Part shown: positions 38,712 to 49,511 of the stretch, piece by piece | Numbering within the stretch: position 1 is the stretch's first letter | Layout: each line of letters opens with the position of its first letter | Source: Yersinia intermedia | GTDB lineage: Bacteria; Pseudomonadota; Gammaproteobacteria; Enterobacterales; Enterobacteriaceae | Direction: 5' to 3' | Length of the DNA: 64,000 bases | Assembly: GCF_900635455.1 (NCBI RefSeq) | Contig: NZ_LR134116.1 | Span: 2,232,001-2,296,000, forward strand | The notes under the pieces: generated by a model | Told to the model about the DNA's origin: nothing | The model's input: the letters and a program-made list of their open reading frames with translations, nothing else | The model's database searches: none | Translations under genes and position numbers: made by a program

Positions 38712-41351
38712 ATGGCTAAATGCGCAAAAATAGTGGGTTGGTTGTTATTAATCAGCGCAATCTCTCTGATGGCATTATGGAAAACCCTGCCACAGTGGTT
38801 ACCAAAAGTGGCACAGTATTGGCTACCTGTGGGGAGCCAGATAACGCTAGCTACGCCACCGGTGTGGCGTGACGGCGCACTGCGTATCACGCAATTGCGC
38901 TATTTGGCGCAAGACTGCCTGCTTGCCAATATGAGTCAATTGAGTGTCGGCTATCATCAGGGGCGCTGGCAAGTTGCGGCCAGTAATGTTGCGTTGGATA
39001 CCGCCTGTTTGAGCAAATTACCGGCTAATGGCGACAGCGCACCACCGAATTTAGCATACTGGCAGCAGCAGATGTCGGTGCTGGACTTGGATATCAGCAA
39101 TTTGCAGATTACGCCCTGGCAGCAATATGCCGGTAAACTGACACTTACTTCGCCCGATCAACATAAATTGATTCAAGAGTTGCGTTATCAGGGGCCGCAA
39201 CTGAGCTTTGCGGCGACACTTGATCAGGACCAGCAACTGAGTTTGCATCAATTCTCTATCGCGGTGCCGGGCGCCCCGCAGCCTTTTGAACTCAGTGGCA
39301 AAATCAAAATTCCTCTGTCGCTAGATGATTGGCCGGAACAGGGCGAATTACAGGGGATGCTAACCACCGGTTATCTGTCTAAGCCACTTCTTTTAAACTT
39401 AAGCTGGCAACAGCAGCAAGGGATGCTGACGCTCACTGAGCGTGATGACGAAACACCTCTTGCGCGGTTGCCATGGCGCGCCGCAATAAACCAAGTTCAG
39501 ATAGTTAACGGTCAATGGCAATGGCCGTACGGCCAGCAACCATTAAGTGGCGGTATAAACCTGACGTTACATGACTGGGACCAAGGGTTGGATCAGACCT
39601 CGGTTGACGCGCGGATTAACGTGCTTACCTCTGGGCAGAGTGGTAAGGGGAATGCGGTATTGACTCTCGGGCCGGGTAATCTGAGCATGATAAACAGCGA
39701 TTTGAAGTTCCAGCTCAGTGGGCAGGCCAATCTGGAGAATATGATACTCAACGCTACCATTCCAGGAGTACTCAGTGGCTCAGTGTTGAACCCTACCTGG
39801 GTATTGCACCCAGGGGCTTTACTGCGCGCGCATGGCAATGTGACGCCTGAATTGCGGATAAGAGACGCCCGTTGGCCATTGGCTGGCGTCAAAGTAACGG
39901 CTGCCGGTGTCAGCGGGCGTCTACAAGCCATCGTTGATGCACAAGACAGTTATTGGGGGAATGTTAATCTGCATCTGGATGGTCAGGCGCAAGAATTTTG
40001 GCCGGACAAAGGTTATTGGCAATGGCGCTACTGGGGCAATGGCCACCTGCCGCCACTGGCTGCTCGCTGGGATATGGGGGGTAAGGGGAGTTGGCGCGAT
40101 ACATTAATCACCGTTGACCAGCTCTCGACTGGTTTTGATCGGTTGCAATATGGCCTGGTTAAGGTTGAGGCACCAAGACTGACATTGTTGAAGCCACTCA
40201 CCTGGCAGCGGGATAACCATCACCCAGCCTTTATTGCCGGTTTTTCGCTGGGGGCGAAAAAAGTATCGTTCAGCGACGGGGGCGGTTATCTACCGCCGGC
40301 TGAATTATCTTTGCAACTCAATGGCCGGGAACCGAACAGCTTCCTGTGGCAGGGGCAATTGCAGGCGCAGGCTATCGGGCCGATCTCGCTAGGCGGCCGC
40401 TGGGATGGCGAACGGCTACGGGGTGAGGGCTGGTGGCCGAAACAATCGTTAACCGTGTTCCAACCGCTTATCTCATCAGAGTTAGGCATCAAACTGCGTG
40501 ACGGGGAGCTGTATGCTCAGGCCGCCTTTTCGGCAGCCAGGGAGCAAGGCTTTACCGCCGGTGGTCACTGGGTGGTGAAGAATGGCGGGATGTGGCTCAA
40601 AGATGGAGAGATGAGCGGATTAGATTTCGTCATGTCGTATCGCTTGCAGAATCACCACTGGCAGTTGGGTGCGAAAGACCCGGTGATGTTGCGTATTGCC
40701 TCAATAAGCAACCTATTTGAAATGCAAAATATCACCGCTGATTTACAAGGCACTTACCCCTATTCTGATGATGCACCGTTAACCTTGAGTAACGTTGGCA
40801 TGGACATTCTTAACGGCCATCTGAGTTTGTCTGCTTTGCGCTTGCCGCAACACGATGCCGCCGTGCTGAAGTTAACCGCTATCGACTTGAGTGAGCTATT
40901 TACCGTGCTACAACCGAAACAGTTTGCCATGTCGGGGAAGGTCAACGGGGAATTACCACTCTATCTTAATAACCCACAGTGGTTGGTACGTAATGGTTGG
41001 ATTGCTAACGATGGCAAGGTAACGCTGCGCCTCGATCAAGATCTGGCCAATTCAATAGGCGATAGTAATGTTGCCGCTGGTGCTGCGATTGATTGGCTAC
41101 GTTATATGGAGATTTATCAATCTTATGCCAAAGTGGATTTGGATAATTTGGGCCAATTGACATTACACTCGAAGATTCATGGTGTGAATACGCAAAAAAA
41201 CTCAAAGCGTGAGATAGTATTGAATTATCAGCATCAGGAAAATGTGTTCCAACTCTGGCGCAGCCTGCGTTTTGGTGACAACTTACAAGAGTGGCTACAA
41301 CAGACGCTTTCTCTACAACCAACAGTAATACCGGCGAGGACGAAGGAATGA
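38712..41351 (+). CDS. ydbH: YdbH AsmA-like intermembrane transport protein
   Basis: An 879-residue protein with an N-terminal signal anchor (IVGWLLLISAISLMALW) and a long periplasmic beta-rich body of the AsmA-like/bridge family. With TamB and YhdP, YdbH helps move phospholipids from the inner to the outer membrane in E. coli. Its partner is the outer-membrane lipoprotein YnbE. The C-terminal region (LRLDQDLANSIGDSNVAAGA ... LRFGDNLQEWL) is conserved. It overlaps ynbE by four bases, so the two are coupled. Confidence 0.93.
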   Translation: MAKCAKIVGWLLLISAISLMALWKTLPQWLPKVAQYWLPVGSQITLATPPVWRDGALRITQLRYLAQDCLLANMSQLSVGYHQGRWQVAASNVALDTACLSKLPANGDSAPPNLAYWQQQMSVLDLDISNLQITPWQQYAGKLTLTSPDQHKLIQELRYQGPQLSFAATLDQDQQLSLHQFSIAVPGAPQPFELSGKIKIPLSLDDWPEQGELQGMLTTGYLSKPLLLNLSWQQQQGMLTLTERDDETPLARLPWRAAINQVQIVNGQWQWPYGQQPLSGGINLTLHDWDQGLDQTSVDARINVLTSGQSGKGNAVLTLGPGNLSMINSDLKFQLSGQANLENMILNATIPGVLSGSVLNPTWVLHPGALLRAHGNVTPELRIRDARWPLAGVKVTAAGVSGRLQAIVDAQDSYWGNVNLHLDGQAQEFWPDKGYWQWRYWGNGHLPPLAARWDMGGKGSWRDTLITVDQLSTGFDRLQYGLVKVEAPRLTLLKPLTWQRDNHHPAFIAGFSLGAKKVSFSDGGGYLPPAELSLQLNGREPNSFLWQGQLQAQAIGPISLGGRWDGERLRGEGWWPKQSLTVFQPLISSELGIKLRDGELYAQAAFSAAREQGFTAGGHWVVKNGGMWLKDGEMSGLDFVMSYRLQNHHWQLGAKDPVMLRIASISNLFEMQNITADLQGTYPYSDDAPLTLSNVGMDILNGHLSLSALRLPQHDAAVLKLTAIDLSELFTVLQPKQFAMSGKVNGELPLYLNNPQWLVRNGWIANDGKVTLRLDQDLANSIGDSNVAAGAAIDWLRYMEIYQSYAKVDLDNLGQLTLHSKIHGVNTQKNSKREIVLNYQHQENVFQLWRSLRFGDNLQEWLQQTLSLQPTVIPARTKE

Positions 41352-41542
41352 AGATCTTGACAGGGGAACGTGTAGCAATAGCGTTGGGTATTTTGATGCT
41401 CAGTGGCTGTTTACGCCTTGAGGTAGCGACACCGGAAAAACCGATCACTATCAATATGAACGTCAAGATTGAGCATGAAATCCAGATAAAAGTTGATAAA
41501 GATGTGGAAAGTTTGCTCAAAAATCAATCCAATCTATTCTAA
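41348..41542 (+). CDS. ynbE: YnbE outer membrane lipoprotein
   Basis: A 64-residue lipoprotein starting at the ATG overlapping the ydbH stop, with lipobox LSGC (Cys21). The mature part (PITINMNVKIEHEIQIK) is nearly identical to E. coli YnbE. YnbE stacks by beta-strand pairing onto the C-terminus of YdbH to complete the bridge to the outer membrane. A longer in-frame ORF from 41291 lies inside ydbH and is not used. Confidence 0.93.
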   Translation: MKILTGERVAIALGILMLSGCLRLEVATPEKPITINMNVKIEHEIQIKVDKDVESLLKNQSNLF

Positions 41543-41551
41543 GGAGCCACG

Positions 41552-41923
41552 ATGAAAAAGCAAAATTCAGGCTGGATTGGTGGCAGGCTAAGGCTGATTC
41601 GAGCGATGTTGGGGTGGGCGATATTGAGCAGCAGTTTGCTATTCAGTTCCATGGCTTTTGCCCTGACATTGGAGCAGGCAAAGCAGCAAGGGCGGGTTGG
41701 TGAAACCCTCAGTGGTTATTTGGCTCCGGTTAAAAAAGATCCTGAGACGCTGGCGTTGGTAGAGCAAATCAATATCGCCAGAACAGAGAAGTATCAGGAA
41801 GTGGCGCAGAAAAACCACATTTCAACCGAGGATGTTGCCAAGCTGGCAGGGCAGAAGTTAGTTAACCGGGCGGCGGCCGGTGAATATGTGCGCGGTATTA
41901 ATGGCCAGTGGATGCAGCGCTAA
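41552..41923 (+). CDS. ydbL: YdbL family periplasmic protein (DUF1318)
   Basis: A 123-residue exported protein. It has a long signal peptide ending SMAFA near residue 37, then the DUF1318 domain (LTLEQAKQQGRVGETLSGYL ... GEYVRGINGQWMQ). In E. coli YdbL modulates the YdbH-YnbE bridge, possibly as a chaperone for YnbE stacking. It is the third gene of the operon, nine bases after ynbE. Confidence 0.92.
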   Translation: MKKQNSGWIGGRLRLIRAMLGWAILSSSLLFSSMAFALTLEQAKQQGRVGETLSGYLAPVKKDPETLALVEQINIARTEKYQEVAQKNHISTEDVAKLAGQKLVNRAAAGEYVRGINGQWMQR

Positions 41924-41988
41924 TTGTTGTGGTAATGGTTTGGTACGGATGAAGTAAGGGCGGTGGTGTTACTGGCGCAATCACAAAG

Positions 41989-42012
41989 AGAAAAGCGCGC
42001 CCAAAGGCGCGC
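41989..42012 (-). terminator. Terminator of azoR
   Basis: GCGCGCC/GGCGCGC with a small loop is followed on the minus strand by TTTTCTC; about 100 bases past the azoR stop. Confidence 0.75.
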
Positions 42013-42109
42013 AAGTAACTAATGACACTACTGGGTAAAACGAGGGTAATACAAGGTTATTTTAAGTCGCGCATTGACGGAGACACCCATGTCTGCGCGA
42101 AATCATCAA

Positions 42110-43084
<975 letters not shown>

Positions 43085-46000
43085 GTGAAATCTTCGCTCG
43101 CAGCATTATCCACCCAACTCGGTGAGTTGATGCTCCGTGACCAACAACGTCTGCGGCGTCGGCTGCAAGGCGCACGAAAAATTAATAATCCAGAGGCTAT
43201 AGAAGCGATCACCCACGAGCTTGAGGCTGACATAGCAACCGCCATGCAGCGGGTTATTCGCCGTCGAGCCGCTTGTCCGGCGATCAGTTATCCTGAAAAC
43301 TTGCCGGTCAGCCAGAAAAAGCAAGATATCTACAACGCTATTCGTGACCATCAGGTGGTGATCGTCGCCGGTGAAACCGGTTCCGGTAAAACCACCCAGT
43401 TACCGAAAATTTGCCTGGAATTGGGGCGGGGCGTGAAAGGGGTGATCGGCCATACCCAGCCGCGTCGTCTGGCTGCGCGCACTGTCGCAAACCGTATTGC
43501 GGATGAACTGGATACCTCTCTTGGCGGTTGCGTCGGCTATAAAGTCCGTTTTAACGATCAAGTGGGTGAAAACACACTGGTTAAGTTGATGACCGATGGG
43601 ATCTTGCTGGCTGAAATTCAGCAAGATCGGCTGTTGATGCAATATGACACGTTGATTATCGATGAAGCCCATGAACGTAGCCTGAACATTGATTTCATCT
43701 TGGGTTATTTACGTGAATTATTGCCAAAACGCCCTGATCTGAAAGTCATTATTACCTCGGCAACCATTGATCCGCAGCGTTTCTCTCAGCATTTCAATAA
43801 TGCCCCTATTATCGAGGTTTCTGGCCGTACCTATCCGGTGGACGTTCGCTATCGGCCAATTGTGGATGATGCTGATGATGTTGACCGTGACCAGCTACAG
43901 GCTATTTTTGATGCGGTTGATGAGTTAGGGCGAGAAAGCCCTGGTGATATTCTGATCTTTATGAGTGGTGAGCGTGAAATTCGTGACACCGCTGATGCAT
44001 TGATGAAGCAAAATTTGCCCCATACGGAAGTGCTACCACTCTATGCCCGCTTATCAAACAGTGAGCAGAATAGGGTGTTCCAGTCGCATCATGGGCGGCG
44101 AATTGTATTGGCAACTAACGTAGCCGAAACCTCGCTCACGGTGCCAGGCATTAAGTATGTGATTGATCCCGGCACAGCTCGCATCAGCCGTTATAGCTTT
44201 CGTACCAAGGTGCAGCGCTTACCGATCGAGCCGGTGTCTCAGGCGTCAGCTAATCAGCGTAAAGGCCGTTGTGGCCGCGTGTCAGATGGTATCTGTATCC
44301 GCCTTTATTCTGAACAGGACTTTCTCTCCCGCCCAGAGTTTACCGACCCGGAAATTCTACGTACCAACCTGGCCTCCGTCATTCTGCAAATGACCTCACT
44401 CGGTCTGGGTGATATTGCGGCTTTCCCGTTTGTGGAAGCACCAGATAAACGCAATATCCAAGATGGTGTTCGGTTACTGGAAGAGTTGGGGGCGATACAA
44501 ACCGCCGAGAATGGTCATCAACAACTGACTCCGCTGGGGCGGCAATTAGCGCAATTGCCCGTTGATCCTCGGCTGGCACGGATGGTGCTGGAAGCACAGA
44601 AAAGTGGCAGTGTCCGCGAACTGATGATCATTACGTCGGCGTTGTCGATTCAGGACCCGCGTGAACGTCCAATGGATAAGCAGCAGGCTTCTGATGAAAA
44701 ACATCGCCGTTTTGCAGATAAGGACTCTGATTTCCTGGCGTTTGTTAACTTATGGGATTATCTGAAAGAGCAGCAAAAAGAGTTGTCATCAGCACAATTT
44801 CGTAAACTGTGCCGCAGTGACTTTCTCAACTATCTGCGCGTGCGCGAATGGCAGGATATCTACACGCAACTGCGTCAGGTGGTAAAAGAACTGGGTATTC
44901 CGGTAAATAGTGTTGCAGCCGACTACCGTAGCGTGCATACCGCGATATTGACCGGTTTGTTATCTCATATCGGCCAAAAAGATGTTGAAAAGCAAGAGTA
45001 TACCGGTGCGCGTAATGCAAGGTTTGCTATCTTCCCCGGTTCCGGCTTATTTAAAAAACCGCCGAAATGGAGCATGGTGGCTGAGTTGGTCGAAACCAGC
45101 CGCTTATGGGGCCGTATTGCTGCCCGCATCGAGCCGGAATGGATCGAACCCTTGGCACAGCATTTGGTGAAACACCATTATAGTGATCCGCATTGGGAGA
45201 AAGCGCAGGGTGCGGTGATGGCCAGCGAGAAAGTCACCCTATTCGGTTTACCCATAGTTGCTGAGCGCAAAATCAATTACGGCCCGATTGATCCGCCGCT
45301 ATGCCGTGAGCTATTTATTCGTCATGGCTTGGTGGAGGGGGATTGGCAAACGCGCCACGCCTTTTTCCGCGCCAATCTCAAATTATTGGCTGAAGTTGAA
45401 GAGCTGGAACATAAGTCACGTCGGCGCGATATTCTGGTGGATGATGAGACACTGTTTAATTTCTATGACCAGCGAATTGGTCGTGATGTTATCTCAGCGC
45501 GCCATTTTGATAACTGGTGGAAGAAAACCAGCCAGACACAACCAGAGTTGCTGAACTTTGAAAAAACCATGCTTATCAAAGATGGTGCTAACAAAGTTAA
45601 CCCACTCGACTACCCCAACTTTTGGTATCAGGGGGCTCTTAAGTTACGGCTTTCTTACCAATTTGAGCCTGGCACTGATGCTGATGGCGTGACCGTACAT
45701 ATTCCATTACCTATCCTTAATCAGATTCAAGAGCAGGGTTTTGATTGGCAGATACCGGGGATTCGGCGTGAATTAGTGATAGCACTGATCAAGTCTTTGC
45801 CTAAACCGGTGCGGCGTAATTTTGTCCCTGCGCCCAATTATGCCGAGGCGTTTCTGGCCAGAGTTACCCCGATGGAGATGGGGCTGCTCGATGCCTTAGA
45901 GCGTGAACTGCGGCGCATGACGGGTGTGACAGTGTCACGTGATAGTTGGCAATGGGACCAAGTTCCTGATCACCTTAAAATCACCTTCCGCGTGCTTGAT

Positions 46001-46972
46001 GATAAAAACCGCATTCTGCGTGAAGGTAAAGACCTTGCCGCCTTGAAGCTACAGCTACAAGAGAAAGTTCAGGAAACGCTATCCGCTGTTGCTGACGACG
46101 GTATTGAACAAACTGACTTACATATCTGGAGTTTCGGTGATCTACCGGTGTGCTATGAGCAACGTCGTGGTGGCTATGAAGTCAAAGCATATCCGGCGCT
46201 GGTGGATGAAAAAGACAGTGTTGCGATCCGCTTGTTCGATACAGAATCTCAGCAACAACAAGCCATGTGGCAGGGGACAAGGCGTTTATTATTATTGAAT
46301 ATCCCATCCCCTATAAAGTACTTACATGAAAAATTGCCGAACAAATCCAAGCTCGGGCTCTATTTCAATCCTTATGGCAAAGTGTTGGACCTGATTGATG
46401 ACTGCATTGCTTGTGGTGTGGATAAGCTGGTTGCGCAGTATGGCGGCCCCGCATGGCAAGAGACGGCGTTCGCCCAACTACAGGAAAAGGTTCGTGCTGA
46501 GCTGAATGACACGGTGGTTGAGATTGCTAAGCAAGTTGAACAAATCCTGACGACAGTATTCAGTATTAATAAGCGATTGAAAGGGCGAATAGATATCTCA
46601 ATGGCATTAGCTCTTTCGGATATTAAAGCCCAGCTTGGCGGCCTCATATATCGCGGTTTCGTGACCAATAATGGTTGGAAACGTTTGCCTGATACCTTAC
46701 GTTATTTACAAGCGATTGAGCGCCGATTGGAAAAACTCGCGATAGACCCTCATCGTGATCGAGCACAAATGCTCCGAATAGAACACGTCCAGCAAATGTG
46801 GCAGCAATGGCTGAATAAATTACCGCCAAAACGCCAGCAAGATGAAGAGGTTAAAGAAGTTCGTTGGATGATTGAAGAGCTGCGTGTGAGCTTATTTGCC
46901 CAGCAATTGGGAACGGCTTACCCTATTTCTGACAAGCGTATCCTACAAACTATCGAACAGCTTTCCGCCTGA
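43085..46972 (+). CDS. hrpA: ATP-dependent RNA helicase HrpA
   Basis: A DEAH-box helicase of 1295 residues, implicated in mRNA processing and, in E. coli, in rescuing stalled or collided ribosomes. Walker A is GETGSGKTTQLP near residue 97, the DEAH box is DTLIIDEAHERSL near 192, and motif III is ITSATID. The QxxGRxGR-type motif is ANQRKGRCGRV. The helicase core is followed by HA2/OB domains and a long C-terminal DUF3418 region. The start is a GTG at 43085 with AAGGA upstream. Confidence 0.96.
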   Translation: MKSSLAALSTQLGELMLRDQQRLRRRLQGARKINNPEAIEAITHELEADIATAMQRVIRRRAACPAISYPENLPVSQKKQDIYNAIRDHQVVIVAGETGSGKTTQLPKICLELGRGVKGVIGHTQPRRLAARTVANRIADELDTSLGGCVGYKVRFNDQVGENTLVKLMTDGILLAEIQQDRLLMQYDTLIIDEAHERSLNIDFILGYLRELLPKRPDLKVIITSATIDPQRFSQHFNNAPIIEVSGRTYPVDVRYRPIVDDADDVDRDQLQAIFDAVDELGRESPGDILIFMSGEREIRDTADALMKQNLPHTEVLPLYARLSNSEQNRVFQSHHGRRIVLATNVAETSLTVPGIKYVIDPGTARISRYSFRTKVQRLPIEPVSQASANQRKGRCGRVSDGICIRLYSEQDFLSRPEFTDPEILRTNLASVILQMTSLGLGDIAAFPFVEAPDKRNIQDGVRLLEELGAIQTAENGHQQLTPLGRQLAQLPVDPRLARMVLEAQKSGSVRELMIITSALSIQDPRERPMDKQQASDEKHRRFADKDSDFLAFVNLWDYLKEQQKELSSAQFRKLCRSDFLNYLRVREWQDIYTQLRQVVKELGIPVNSVAADYRSVHTAILTGLLSHIGQKDVEKQEYTGARNARFAIFPGSGLFKKPPKWSMVAELVETSRLWGRIAARIEPEWIEPLAQHLVKHHYSDPHWEKAQGAVMASEKVTLFGLPIVAERKINYGPIDPPLCRELFIRHGLVEGDWQTRHAFFRANLKLLAEVEELEHKSRRRDILVDDETLFNFYDQRIGRDVISARHFDNWWKKTSQTQPELLNFEKTMLIKDGANKVNPLDYPNFWYQGALKLRLSYQFEPGTDADGVTVHIPLPILNQIQEQGFDWQIPGIRRELVIALIKSLPKPVRRNFVPAPNYAEAFLARVTPMEMGLLDALERELRRMTGVTVSRDSWQWDQVPDHLKITFRVLDDKNRILREGKDLAALKLQLQEKVQETLSAVADDGIEQTDLHIWSFGDLPVCYEQRRGGYEVKAYPALVDEKDSVAIRLFDTESQQQQAMWQGTRRLLLLNIPSPIKYLHEKLPNKSKLGLYFNPYGKVLDLIDDCIACGVDKLVAQYGGPAWQETAFAQLQEKVRAELNDTVVEIAKQVEQILTTVFSINKRLKGRIDISMALALSDIKAQLGGLIYRGFVTNNGWKRLPDTLRYLQAIERRLEKLAIDPHRDRAQMLRIEHVQQMWQQWLNKLPPKRQQDEEVKEVRWMIEELRVSLFAQQLGTAYPISDKRILQTIEQLSA

Positions 46973-46988
46973 TTAGCGATTAAAATTC

Positions 46989-47030
46989 CTCCGCACGCTA
47001 AATATTATTGATTTAGCTGCGGAGTTTCTT
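46989..47030 (+). terminator. Terminator of hrpA
   Basis: A long stem CTCCGCAcGCTAAAT / TTTAGCtGCGGAG is followed by TTTCTT, about 15 bases past the hrpA stop. Confidence 0.8.
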
Positions 47031-47327
47031 ACTGACTCTGTCCCTTCTTATATACCGCTATAAATTCATTATCTTTATGATTTATCTATTTTTATCGGCA
47101 TGCTAACTATGTAATAGATGAAACATGCTGATGTTGATGCGAAGCCTCTCGAGGATTGCAAATTAACTGGGTTGCACGGCTGCGGTGTTATTGCCTCCTA
47201 TCTTGAACTCCCGCTATATCTGTACTGACAAATCAGGCTACTTGGTCAAAGTTTGTCTGATTTAGGGTCACCATATTTGATTACTTTTGGTGAGTTTGAT
47301 AGAGTTTTTCCAGCGCAGGGATTGCTT
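47031..47327. other. Upstream region of the HigBA-type operon
   Basis: 297 AT-rich bases that should hold the toxin-antitoxin promoter. A short palindrome-like CCTCTCGAGG (47145-47154) is present, but I cannot prove an operator. An in-frame extension of the toxin ORF to 47253 lacks a ribosome site. Confidence 0.4.
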
Positions 47328-47657
47328 ATGTATCAGATTAGTTTGTTGAGGTTGGCACAGCGCGAGTTGTTTAAATTACCTGTAGGTATTCAGGCTGCTC
47401 TGATTAAAGCCATGGATGAGTTAGAGGCTTATGGTCATGAGTTGCGGGAGCCAGAGGTGCGAGATATCGGGCGCGGGCTAAAGGAGCTACGGGTTAGTGC
47501 AAAAGAGGGGATCGGACGTGGTTTTTTCTTTTACCACGTAGGTCAGCAGGTTTACATCATTCATATTTTACAAAAGAAGACACAAAAAATCCCAAGACGG
47601 ACACTGATGTTGGCTTATCAGCGTATGAAGGAACTCAAACGGAGATTGCAGCCATGA
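47328..47657 (+). CDS. HigB-like (Gp49 family) toxin
   Basis: A 109-residue RelE-superfamily ribonuclease-type toxin of the phage Gp49/DUF891 branch. The core reads GRGLKELRVSAKEGIGRGFFFYH followed by YIIHILQKKTQKIPRRTL, the typical beta-sheet with basic residues that bind mRNA on the ribosome. The start is the ATG at 47328, where the domain begins (MYQISLLRLAQRELFKLP). The toxin gene comes first and overlaps the antitoxin start by four bases, the order typical of higBA. Confidence 0.88.
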   Translation: MYQISLLRLAQRELFKLPVGIQAALIKAMDELEAYGHELREPEVRDIGRGLKELRVSAKEGIGRGFFFYHVGQQVYIIHILQKKTQKIPRRTLMLAYQRMKELKRRLQP

Positions 47658-47977
47658 AAAAACAAGATGATTTCGATATTATTTCTTTCGCTGAGGTTAA
47701 AGCGAGTGCTTTAAATCATCCTCAGGTCAACGAAGCCTACACAGACTTGCAAATTCGCGACGCCATGATGACTGAGCTGAAAGCTGCTCGCCAACAATGC
47801 AATTTAACACAAGAGGAAGTGGCGCAGCGGGCAGGGTTGAAAAAACAGAATATTTGCCGGATGGAGAAAGGCATCATTTCCCCCAACCTCACTACGCTGA
47901 GTCGTTACGCCGCAGCATTAGGTGGGACTTTTGTTTTCAAATTTAACCAAAAGCCTCATTGCGTTAGTAAGGAATAG
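47654..47977 (+). CDS. HigA-like Xre-family antitoxin
   Basis: A 107-residue antitoxin. The N-terminal half (about 1-40) probably wraps the toxin. The C-terminal half is an Xre helix-turn-helix (CNLTQEEVAQRAGLKKQNIC, then RMEKGIISPNLTTLSRYAAAL), which should bind the operon promoter. It is coupled to the toxin gene by an ATGA overlap. The pair lies between hrpA and ydgD and is probably an acquired module. Confidence 0.9.
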   Translation: MKKQDDFDIISFAEVKASALNHPQVNEAYTDLQIRDAMMTELKAARQQCNLTQEEVAQRAGLKKQNICRMEKGIISPNLTTLSRYAAALGGTFVFKFNQKPHCVSKE

Positions 47978-48021
47978 TCGCGATCTCTGGGCCTCAACCA
48001 GAGTATTACTGAATAATATGA

Positions 48022-48861
48022 TCACTTTGTCGCATTTTTAGCGAGCGCTTTTAACCGTTCTCTAATAGCTGTTACCGCTAAGGCGCGGTTATCAGCAAGA
48101 TAACGGTCTTTGGCGGCGGGGGCGGAACTTTGAATCGCAATTAAAGACCACTCGTCGCCATTCTTTAGTAGCAGCGGTGATCCACTGTCTCCTGGCAAGG
48201 TATCGCACTGGTGTGAGAGCACGCCCTGCTGTGCCCATCCTGTAACCAGACAGTCTTCATGGCTGTATAGGGTTTCAAGATGATCTAGCGGGTAGCCTGC
48301 TTGAGTTATTTTACGATTAACCAACTTAAGCGCTTGCGTCAACTCACTCGATGTTCCATCCCAAAGGGGTAACGGCTTAATCGGAATAGGCTTTGTGTTA
48401 GTTAATCGAATGAGTGCAAAATCATAAGCGGCGGCGGCAGGCGGAACAATCCAGCCATCGCCATCAGGTTTGAGTTTTTTACCTAATTTTGCATCAACCA
48501 GGGTTTCCAAGTGAGTAATTTGGTACTTCCAATGGCTATCATGGGAAATAAATCGCAAGGCAACAGCGCGATCAATCTTCCCCGGAGGAGTAAGGACACA
48601 ATGGCCAGCAGTAAGTGCCAGTCGCGGGGAAATTAACGTTGCGGTACAAAGGTTGCCACTGGCTGTTTCAACTTGCCCAATAGCTTGCCATGGCCACCCA
48701 GTGCTATTTGTCAGCGCTGTGCGGTCATCTTTCCCGAAAAACAACGTGGTTTGATCCGCAATGCTGATTTCATCATCCGGTTTGTCAGTGGGGGGAAGGG
48801 CTAATGCTGCTGAAATAGAAAGCGGCAACAGACTCAATAATAGTAATGAAGATAAACGCAT
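48022..48861 (-). CDS. ydgD: Trypsin-like serine protease YdgD
   Basis: Exported S1-family protease, 279 residues, with a signal peptide ([21 protein letters not shown]). The catalytic triad is visible: His in [10 protein letters not shown] near residue 96, Asp in YDFALIRL near 150, and Ser in [11 protein letters not shown] near 226. Cysteines around the His and Ser loops are in place for disulfides. The substrate is unknown. In E. coli ydgD also lies close to asr. Confidence 0.92.
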   Translation of the reverse strand: MRLSSLLLLSLLPLSISAALALPPTDKPDDEISIADQTTLFFGKDDRTALTNSTGWPWQAIGQVETASGNLCTATLISPRLALTAGHCVLTPPGKIDRAVALRFISHDSHWKYQITHLETLVDAKLGKKLKPDGDGWIVPPAAAAYDFALIRLTNTKPIPIKPLPLWDGTSSELTQALKLVNRKITQAGYPLDHLETLYSHEDCLVTGWAQQGVLSHQCDTLPGDSGSPLLLKNGDEWSLIAIQSSAPAAKDRYLADNRALAVTAIRERLKALAKNATK

Positions 48862-49039
48862 AAATGATTAGCCTTGCCTTTATTTACTGACCAAAGGTCA
48901 TCCATTAACACACCTGAGGCCTATCGATTAAATTATTAATCATGGCTCCACTATCGCTAACTATAGACATAATAAGTTGTTTCATGTGTTGTCAGTAATT
49001 GATTTTTCGATAATTTCAGAGCGGCATAGGCCGTTGGTA

Positions 49040-49120
49040 CTATAAATAAAAAAATAGTGTGATCAGACCACAAATAACAAATATGGTTAAAATGACTTCA
49101 AATAAATAGCGTCGCAGCAT
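49040..49120 (-). CDS. ydgU: 26-residue single-pass membrane protein, YdgU-like
   Basis: A 27-codon ORF (ATG at 49120, stop TAG ending at 49040) preceded by AGGAG seven bases upstream. It encodes a basic start (MLRRY) and one hydrophobic helix (VILTIFVICGLITLFF). It is downstream of asr on the same strand, past the asr terminator, where E. coli has the acid-induced small protein ydgU. I recognise it by position, size and type rather than by exact sequence. It would be made by read-through of the asr terminator. Confidence 0.68.
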   Translation of the reverse strand: MLRRYLFEVILTIFVICGLITLFFYL

Positions 49121-49137
49121 TATCAGCACTCCTGATA

Positions 49138-49161
49138 GAAAACACCCGGTAAACCGGGTGT
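49138..49161 (-). terminator. Terminator between asr and the YdgU-like ORF
   Basis: On the minus strand ACACCCGG/CCGGGTGT with a TTTA loop is followed by TTTTCT. It lies between asr and the small membrane ORF and would allow partial read-through. Confidence 0.8.
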
Positions 49162-49229
49162 CGAGTGAATCGCTGTTGCAGGTTAATCGTGAAGAGCCAG
49201 CTTCAGCTTCCACCAGTTAAATGCTGCTG

Positions 49230-49511
49230 CTATTTGGTCACTGGCATTACTGCTGGTGCAGATTTACTGTGTGCTGCTTTTTTATGATGTTTTTTGGCGG
49301 CCTGTGCTTTTTGCACTGGGGCTGTTTTATCCATTTTTTTCATCGAATCGGTTTTTTTGGCTTTCTTATGGTGCATGGTTTTAGCCGGTGCACTATGCGC
49401 TGCCGGAGCTGTAACCGCTGGAGCTGCAGGTGGCGCTACGGTATCTGCTGCCATTGCTACAGACGATATACCCAAGGTTGCAGCAACAATCAGAGCTAAT
49501 ACTGTTTTCAT
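49230..49511 (-). CDS. asr: Acid shock protein
   Basis: A 93-residue exported basic protein with a signal peptide ending AMAAD near residue 21. The mature part is Ala/Pro/Lys/His-rich with repeated KK and HHKK units ([26 protein letters not shown]), as in E. coli Asr. It is a disordered periplasmic protein strongly induced at low pH, acting as chaperone or proton buffer. RstBA, encoded 2-4 kb away, controls asr in E. coli, and a loose RstA-like site exists upstream. The plus-strand ORFs here are mirror images of the repeats. Confidence 0.93.
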   Translation of the reverse strand: MKTVLALIVAATLGISSVAMAADTVAPPAAPAVTAPAAHSAPAKTMHHKKAKKTDSMKKMDKTAPVQKAQAAKKHHKKAAHSKSAPAVMPVTK

